DNA from: Enchytraeus crypticus | Taxonomy: Eukaryota > Annelida > Clitellata > Enchytraeida > Enchytraeidae | Length of the DNA: 64,000 bases | Assembly: GCA_905160935.1 (NCBI GenBank) | Contig: CAJHZI010000678.1 | Coordinates: 1,799,001-1,863,000, forward strand | Reading direction: 5' to 3' | In this document: one piece after another, positions 58,043-64,000 of the stretch | Position numbering within the stretch: the stretch's first letter is position 1 | Layout: each line of letters starts with the position of its first letter | The notes under the pieces: generated by a model | Database searches by the model: none | Told to the model about the DNA's origin: nothing | The model's input: the letters and a program-made list of their open reading frames with translations, nothing else | Position numbers and translations under genes: made by a program

Positions 58043-61000
58043 ATGCCTAATTGTGCTGGTCGTCCATTTGAGCCATGTCCTCAAGCACGTAACGACAGTT
58101 CTGTAAAGTTCTCACTCTGTGACTTATATCTGTGTCCAGACTGCTTGGAGTATAGGTGGCCTACCTCCAGGAATAATGAGACGAATACAAGCAAGCCATA
58201 TCTCATACAGGCTAATTCCAAGTTATACATCGAGCCTGTTTCTAACGTCAATTGTCTTTCACAAGGAACAGCTTCAGTCCGTCGCAACAAGGTATCAAGC
58301 TTTCAAGACTGTAGTTCTGTTTCTCCTGATTCATTACCTGCAGTCAAACACAGAACTTCTGGAGCTTGCAGTGTGTGCTTTTCTATACATCAAATCTGCA
58401 AAGAGACAGGAGCAATCCGCGTGCACGGTAAAATGTCAAACCGTTGCCCGGGGTCCCATTTTCCTCCGCGTCCAGAGTCTATCCTGTCGCTTCCCATTCA
58501 AGACGTTAACAAAAATCCTCATTCTACCCGCATTTCTGCTTCGCCGCCTGAGCCCATCCTGGAACCTTCATCACCTCTACTTAATGCTACAAGTTTGTTG
58601 CTGCACCCAACTTTACCATATAACACAATCAAACACATTCCTAAAGCTGCTAGACCCAGTTGTGCTAAATCTTTGGCTAATATTCTTAATAAAATTTCTA
58701 ATTGTCCACGGGATATAAATGACTGGAGCCACTTATTTAACTTTGGAAAGGATGTTCTAATTGCACCTCCTCGTGCAGGGAAACGCATGAATCTGTCTAA
58801 TGCAATAAAGAAAAGATCTGAACTCTTTGACTGTCGTAAAGAGACTGCTCTCCCTAAGTACAAGTTTAATCGTTCTCCTGGCAATTCTGACAAGCTATAT
58901 TCACTAATCAGGTCGAAAATAGAAGACGGCAACATGAGGGCTGCGGTCAGACTTCTATGCTCAGATGATGCTCCTGCCGCAGACAATCCGGACACTTTGC
59001 AAAACCTGAAGGATAAGCATCCAATTCTTTCAGAGGTTCTTCCGCCTGCTCCTGATCCTTTCACTACTCAATCATTTCAAGCCTCTGAGAATGGTATTTT
59101 AAATGCTGTTCGTAGTTTTCCAGCAGGTTCTTCTGCCGGTCCAGATGGTATCAGACCACAACATATTCTAGACTTAATAAATGATCGGGTATCCGGACCC
59201 ATTCTTCTCCCAGCTCTTACCTCCTTCACCAACACTCTGCTGAACGGTGAGTGCCCGGACCCTATTAGGAAACTTCTGTTTGGTGGACGCCTAATAGCTA
59301 TAGGTAAGAAAGATGGTGGAGTTCGTCCTATTGCCATTGGATACACCTGGAGGCGTATCGCAGCTAAATGCGCAAATGCACATGTTTCATCTAAAGTGGC
59401 ATCATTCCTTTCGCCTATTCAGGTGGGTGTTGGAGTAAGTGGGGGCTGCGAAGCAACTGTGCATGCAGTCAGACGTTTTCTCACGTCGTTGCCGGAAAAA
59501 TTCAGTGTAGTTAAATTAGACTTCAAGAATGCGTTCAACAATGTAAATAGATTTCAGATGCTTCAAGAAGTCTACAAATATATCCCAGAGATATACAAAT
59601 TTTGCTACTCATCATACAGTGCAACGTCACACCTCAAATACAACGATCACATCATTGAGTCTATGGTTGGTGTTCAGCAGGGAGATCCTCTTGGACCTCT
59701 TCTATTCAGCCTCACTATTCATCCTCTGCTCAAATCTCTGATCTGTCCTCTGAGAGTTGCATACTTAGACGATGTGACCCTTGGAGGAAGTGAGGATTCA
59801 TTAAGCCACGATATTTGCAATATTATGGAGAATGGGAAAGTTCTTGGCCTAGAATTGAACCTGAATAAATGTGAAATAGTTTCTCCCTGCCCTCAAACAA
59901 TACGCCATCCAATACTACAATCATTCAAAATGATACCCCAGGATGAGAGTTCACTTCTCGGAGCTCCTCTATCATTCGGAATTGCCATGGACAAATCACT
60001 TTCGACAAAAATTGTGGATCTTGAACTGGCCTCAAGTCGTTTGCCATTGATCTCCAGACATGACGCTTTGACAATACTTCGATATTCTCTTAGTATTTCT
60101 AAAATGTTGTACACACTGAGATCATCTCCTTGTTTCAATCACCCAGCATTAATAGCATTTGATAATAAACTGAAAGAGTGCCTTTCCACGATGTCTAACA
60201 TTGCCCTGTCTGATACTCAGTGGTCACAGGCTACTCTACCAGTTAAGAAAGGTGGGTTAGGTATTAGACAAACATCGCATGTTGCGCCCTCAGCTTTCAT
60301 ATCTTCATACATTTCTACCAGGCCACTTCAGGATTCCATTCTAGGTCACTTCTCATCCTATCATGATGTCAACTTTGATCTTGCTCTTTCATTATGGTCT
60401 GAACGGTATAACGCTGTAGCTCCAACTGGAGATAAAGATAAAATGCAAAAATTCTGGGACGCAGCAGCCATCGAAAAATGCTTTGAGCAGATTTTAAACT
60501 TTCAATCTGACGCATCTGATAGAGCACGGCTCCTGGCTGTTTCAAGTCCACGAAGCAGTGACTGGTTACACGCCTTCCCTATCTCATCCTGCGGCCTTCA
60601 TTTGGACGACGAGTCCGTTAGAGTTGCTATTGGCTTCAGACTTGGTGCTCGGCTGTGTGAGCCGCACACTTGTCCATGTGGTTCCATAGTAGACTCTAGA
60701 GGCATCCACAGTCTATCGTGCAAGAGGAGTGCAGGTAGGGCTAGTCGACATCACAATCTGAACGACATCGTTTGGCGTGCTCTTACCAAAGCCAGCATTC
60801 CTTCTATCAAGGAGCCTCCGGGTCTCTTTCGGTCTGATGGAAAGCGCCCGGATGGCCTTACTCTCATTCCGTGGCAAAAGGGTAAGTGCTTAGCATGGGA
60901 TGTAACAGTCTCTGATACCCTAGCCAATTCTTACCTTCACGTAACTTCATCTTCGGCTGGCGGAGCAGCCGAACTGGCTGCCAGAAGGAAACTCGAGAAA

Positions 61001-63085
61001 TATAAGGATTTGCCTTCAGTCTACGACTTCATGCCAATAGCAATTGAAACATTTGGCCCAACGAATGAAGCTGCCTCAGAGTTTATCAACATATTAGGTA
61101 GAAAAATTTCAGATATTACCGATGATAATCGTGAAACCTCTTTCTTGAGGCAAAGAATTTCAATGGCACTTCAGCGCTTTAATGCTGTCTGTTTTAGAGG
61201 ATCGTTTTCTCATTCTGATGATCCTGCTTCTGAGGATAATGTGAATCCTACTACCTCTCATGGTTTACCTGTCTCGATTGCTACAGCTGCTATGACCATA
61301 ATTCTAGCTGATGCACCAGACGGAACCATGCCTTCAGATTTCGATTCCATTTCAAGCTCCTGTTTGTTTAATCCTTTGACAGCGCCACTTGAAACTTCTG
61401 AACCTTTCAATGGAGCACATCCACTGCTGTCTTCGATCTCTAATGATGCGTCATCATATGATTTAGAAGTGGTAGGTTCGAATGAGAAAGACAGAAACGA
61501 TGTCGTAGCATATAACACGGACAGCTTTAACTCAGCTGCTACTGTTACAAAGAGAAGCAGACGAGGATCTCGCAGATCTGTTCTTGACCTGACCATCGTT
61601 GAAGCTAAAGCAATGTGTGGAGAAATGGACAATTCGTCCAGTCGACAACTAAGGAAGCGTAAACCACATCCAGAATCTAATGTTAATAGGATTTACGAGA
61701 CTCATGACATGAGAAAACAGAAACCTACAAAGGCAATGAACTTCATAGTCACAGACCCTAAGACTAATGAAGGGCCTGAGGGAAAGATCCTAGAGAACTC
61801 ATCGGCTGAAAAATCATCATTTTCAGCAATAAAATCGTCTGAATCAAGTAAGATCCTTATGTATGTTCACAGTTTTCTTCTTGAGTATCGTAACTCGGTG
61901 GCCATCAGTCCTCTCATAAATCTATCCTACATCCCTGGGATCTCATATGTCAAGGATCTGTACGGGTTCACCGGCTCTACTCTCGACACACCCGGTAAAC
62001 CTTTGCATTGTTCTGCTTCCCACAATCATCAGATTGCTAATGGAGTGAGTTGGGTGGCGGGGCTGAAGAAGAAGAAAGTAGAAGTACTTATAGGTACGGC
62101 TATATGTCCGCGTTCTGCTGAAATTTGTGTCTTGGGTGGCAAATCACAAACAAATTTCAAACGTCGCGTGTTGTCGCCTGAAGTCCCTAAACTCTTTGAG
62201 CCCCTCAACATCGATGACATTGCATTACCTCGATGTTCTACATCATCAATAGGGAATATGTCGCTGTACAAACCTTCAGCTATCGCTTACGAAGTCAGCT
62301 ACGACGTGGATTTGCTGATGCTGACCTCGAGAGTTCTGTGTAGTGGTAGTGTTTCGCCAGTATTGAACTGTAGTTTTGCCTCAGTGCAGAACTTCCATCA
62401 CATTGCACTTCCATCACATCACGGCCGTCAGACACTTCATATGAAACAGAAGAAGAAGATGCAGTCGTGGAGGCCTCAGATTCAGCGGGTGCTTCATTTC
62501 AATCTCCAGAAGCAACAACAACATCAGAGCTTTGATCGACAGCATATCGGGTTTTCTGTGAGCTCACCAGGATCATCTGGCTCCCTGCCTCCAACACACT
62601 CCTCGACCCACAAACCTCTGCGAGGGGCAGGGCCTCAGCTCTCGAGCCTGGCCACTGCGAGTGTTGACTCCCCAGTGAGGGGCCCCAAGTTCAGGGGACA
62701 CCAGCCGCAGAACCCGATCAGCTCACCGGCTGGGTTGACCCCTCAGGTTCTTCTGCGTCCTGACACTGACACCTCTCAGCCGCCGCAAGATGGTTACGTT
62801 CAACCCACGGCTGACCTGCTCTCTCCGTTCTACGTCAACCATCCGTTCGGTCTGGAGATCAATGCTCTGATACAGCCTCTTGGTAGAGCTCAGTCTGCTC
62901 CCACGAGATCTGATCAGCAGCTGTTTGGTCTGCCACTGCTACATCAACAGCAGCCTCATGCTGCTGGAATGAGGGGGGAGCGCAGCAGTCAGCTGATTGG
63001 TGGGGAGCAATTTTCTATGATATCGGAGTTGGTGAAGAGCGAGACGGGAGGGAGATCTGAGTGCAGATCAGCCGATATCACATAG
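58043..63085 (+). CDS. Non-LTR reverse transcriptase with REL-endonuclease, plus 625-aa unknown C-terminal extension
   Basis: An intact ORF of 1680 codons from the ATG at 58043. The N-terminus (residues 3-35) has a Cys-rich finger (CAGRPFEPCP...CDLYLCPDC). The reverse transcriptase spans about 345-640: AGPDGIRPQH (about 364), VKLDFKNAFNNVN (about 490), GVQQGDPLGPLLF and the catalytic AYLDDVTLGG (about 573-582, Leu replacing the usual Ala of YADD). A zinc knuckle C877-x-C879...H889...C893 is followed by PDG (936-938) and WDVTVSDT (Asp953), the layout of the restriction-like endonuclease of R2/R4/NeSL/CRE-type elements. The recognisable element protein ends near residue 1055 (FNAVCFRGSF). The remaining about 625 residues stay open but match nothing I know: basic patches (KRSRRGSRR), then a Ser/Pro/Gln-rich, GC-richer end. 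An AATAAA follows the stop. It could be an active retrotransposon with an unusual C-terminus, or a fusion with a host exon. Confidence 0.9.
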   Translation: MPNCAGRPFEPCPQARNDSSVKFSLCDLYLCPDCLEYRWPTSRNNETNTSKPYLIQANSKLYIEPVSNVNCLSQGTASVRRNKVSSFQDCSSVSPDSLPAVKHRTSGACSVCFSIHQICKETGAIRVHGKMSNRCPGSHFPPRPESILSLPIQDVNKNPHSTRISASPPEPILEPSSPLLNATSLLLHPTLPYNTIKHIPKAARPSCAKSLANILNKISNCPRDINDWSHLFNFGKDVLIAPPRAGKRMNLSNAIKKRSELFDCRKETALPKYKFNRSPGNSDKLYSLIRSKIEDGNMRAAVRLLCSDDAPAADNPDTLQNLKDKHPILSEVLPPAPDPFTTQSFQASENGILNAVRSFPAGSSAGPDGIRPQHILDLINDRVSGPILLPALTSFTNTLLNGECPDPIRKLLFGGRLIAIGKKDGGVRPIAIGYTWRRIAAKCANAHVSSKVASFLSPIQVGVGVSGGCEATVHAVRRFLTSLPEKFSVVKLDFKNAFNNVNRFQMLQEVYKYIPEIYKFCYSSYSATSHLKYNDHIIESMVGVQQGDPLGPLLFSLTIHPLLKSLICPLRVAYLDDVTLGGSEDSLSHDICNIMENGKVLGLELNLNKCEIVSPCPQTIRHPILQSFKMIPQDESSLLGAPLSFGIAMDKSLSTKIVDLELASSRLPLISRHDALTILRYSLSISKMLYTLRSSPCFNHPALIAFDNKLKECLSTMSNIALSDTQWSQATLPVKKGGLGIRQTSHVAPSAFISSYISTRPLQDSILGHFSSYHDVNFDLALSLWSERYNAVAPTGDKDKMQKFWDAAAIEKCFEQILNFQSDASDRARLLAVSSPRSSDWLHAFPISSCGLHLDDESVRVAIGFRLGARLCEPHTCPCGSIVDSRGIHSLSCKRSAGRASRHHNLNDIVWRALTKASIPSIKEPPGLFRSDGKRPDGLTLIPWQKGKCLAWDVTVSDTLANSYLHVTSSSAGGAAELAARRKLEKYKDLPSVYDFMPIAIETFGPTNEAASEFINILGRKISDITDDNRETSFLRQRISMALQRFNAVCFRGSFSHSDDPASEDNVNPTTSHGLPVSIATAAMTIILADAPDGTMPSDFDSISSSCLFNPLTAPLETSEPFNGAHPLLSSISNDASSYDLEVVGSNEKDRNDVVAYNTDSFNSAATVTKRSRRGSRRSVLDLTIVEAKAMCGEMDNSSSRQLRKRKPHPESNVNRIYETHDMRKQKPTKAMNFIVTDPKTNEGPEGKILENSSAEKSSFSAIKSSESSKILMYVHSFLLEYRNSVAISPLINLSYIPGISYVKDLYGFTGSTLDTPGKPLHCSASHNHQIANGVSWVAGLKKKKVEVLIGTAICPRSAEICVLGGKSQTNFKRRVLSPEVPKLFEPLNIDDIALPRCSTSSIGNMSLYKPSAIAYEVSYDVDLLMLTSRVLCSGSVSPVLNCSFASVQNFHHIALPSHHGRQTLHMKQKKKMQSWRPQIQRVLHFNLQKQQQHQSFDRQHIGFSVSSPGSSGSLPPTHSSTHKPLRGAGPQLSSLATASVDSPVRGPKFRGHQPQNPISSPAGLTPQVLLRPDTDTSQPPQDGYVQPTADLLSPFYVNHPFGLEINALIQPLGRAQSAPTRSDQQLFGLPLLHQQQPHAAGMRGERSSQLIGGEQFSMISELVKSETGGRSECRSADIT

Positions 63086-63186
63086 AAGATTTCAGAAAAA
63101 CTTAAATACGGCGTATTTTCGCAGTGGAATGAGAACGATAGATGGATGATATGTCTTGCAATTGCAAATTGCTTTTTTATTTAAAA

Positions 63187-63192
63187 AATAAA
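63187..63192 (+). promoter_or_regulatory. AATAAA poly(A) signal after the reverse-transcriptase ORF
   Basis: An AATAAA hexamer about 100 nt past the TAG stop, in an A-rich stretch. It would fit the 3' end of either a host-type mRNA or the element transcript. Confidence 0.45.
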
Positions 63193-63327
63193 CTCATACT
63201 TATATATAAAAGCAAGTTGGCATACAAGCATAGCACTATCATTAATTAATAACGTTATGCATTCCATTGAACATGTTCACGAATAATTACGTTTCCCTTG
63301 TCAAATCAAGCAGTAATTTACTGTTGC

Positions 63328-63433
63328 ATTAATCTTTGTGACGATAGCTCGAGTGTGTCGAGTCGTCTTGAAGAGAAGCCTTGTGCTTCTGAACCTTGAC
63401 GTTAAACGCACTACAACCTACTTACCTACCTAA
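63328..63433 (+). repeat. Short dispersed repeat (copy 2 of 2)
   Basis: Second copy of the unit at 7828-7932, located 3' of the reverse-transcriptase ORF; ends in CCTACTTACCTACC. Confidence 0.7.
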
Positions 63434-63713
63434 TTAATATTACTGCTGTGCTAACTCTTCGTCTAGTTAAGTTTTACATTAGATTTTGAGACTACACTTA
63501 TAAACTCATTGGGCATAAGCGACATCCGCAAGTCATTTGATAGACCGGTGTGTATAAAGTTCTTTTAAACTATTTTTTTGCTATTTATACATATTTTACA
63601 TACAATGCAGATATTTAAGAATAATCTTTCATCTCACTGGATTCTATTTGGTTTTATATTTAATTGCCCGGCAGCTTAAAGTTTAGATTTAAACACACAA
63701 ACTTTGAAGAAAG

Positions 63714-63731
63714 AGAGAGAGAGAGAGAGGT

Positions 63732-63785
<54 letters not shown>

Positions 63786-63800
63786 TGAGAGAGTGAGAGG
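63714..63800. repeat. (GA)n microsatellite
   Basis: GAGAGA run right of the reverse-transcriptase ORF. It is followed by a tandem TAATGGTAACACTG repeat (about 63892-64000) that runs off the window. Confidence 0.9.
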
Positions 63801-64000
63801 GGAAGGAGAGAGATAATTCTCAAGAGAGATAATAGTCTTTCTGTTGCGACAGTCAGGTCCACCGAACCACTCTGAGTCCTGACGCAGATAGCTAATGGTA
63901 ACACTGTAGGGTTATTTAATGGTAACACTGACACAGTTAGCTAATGGTAACACTGTAGAGTTAACTAAAGGTAACACTGCACAGTTAACATATGGTAACA

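Noticed and set aside
61258-61632. 124-codon minus-strand frame inside the reverse-transcriptase ORF
   Set aside because: Shadow of the long plus-strand frame, with no independent features.

Overview
The window is AT-rich, intron-dense eukaryotic (metazoan) nuclear DNA. Genes are split by GT-AG introns of roughly 0.5-6 kb that are packed with tRNA-derived SINEs, LINE 3' ends, microsatellites and an unusual number of minisatellites. The gene content (phosphorylase kinase beta subunit, mitochondrial intermediate peptidase, a GPATCH4-like nucleolar protein) and the transposons (REL-endonuclease non-LTR, CR1/L2-like and Jockey-like LINE ends, a Tc1/mariner DD37E element) point to an invertebrate animal. 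The phylum cannot be fixed from the sequence alone.

Layout. 1-4345 (+): the last four coding exons of a GPATCH4-like gene. It converges on 5018-13668 (-), a complete seven-exon MIPEP gene (766 aa, HEFGH...E zinc site). 13.7-17.2 kb: LINE remnants and a TG/TA-rich simple-repeat field. 20268-27677 (-): a two-exon gene ending in an alpha-crystallin (HSP20-like) domain, whose intron starts in a 40-bp minisatellite that copies the splice acceptor. 32442-57096 (-): 21 consecutive 3' exons (861 aa) of a phosphorylase b kinase beta-subunit gene ending in a CaaX box; its N-terminal exons are not in the window. An apparently intact DD37E mariner-like transposon (52291-53678) sits in one of its introns. 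58043-63085 (+): an intact 1680-codon ORF carrying an N-terminal zinc finger, reverse transcriptase and restriction-like endonuclease, followed by about 625 residues of unrecognised sequence.

Most striking feature. Tandem repeats repeatedly begin exactly at splice junctions. In several cases the repeat unit contains the junction: the acceptor at 21317, the donor at 44640, a donor-like TTGAG/GT at 43109, and a triplicated acceptor plus exon start at 37760. In others the array abuts the junction (11702, 32640, 34762, 41163, 46703). This gives arrays of decoy splice sites inside otherwise ordinary conserved genes. I do not recognise this as a described system; it is the observation I would follow first, along with the chimeric reverse-transcriptase ORF and a perfect 48-bp-arm palindrome at 45308-45410.

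Exon boundaries were obtained by joining reading frames at GT/AG sites with matching phases and comparing with remembered family sequences; no database search was run.
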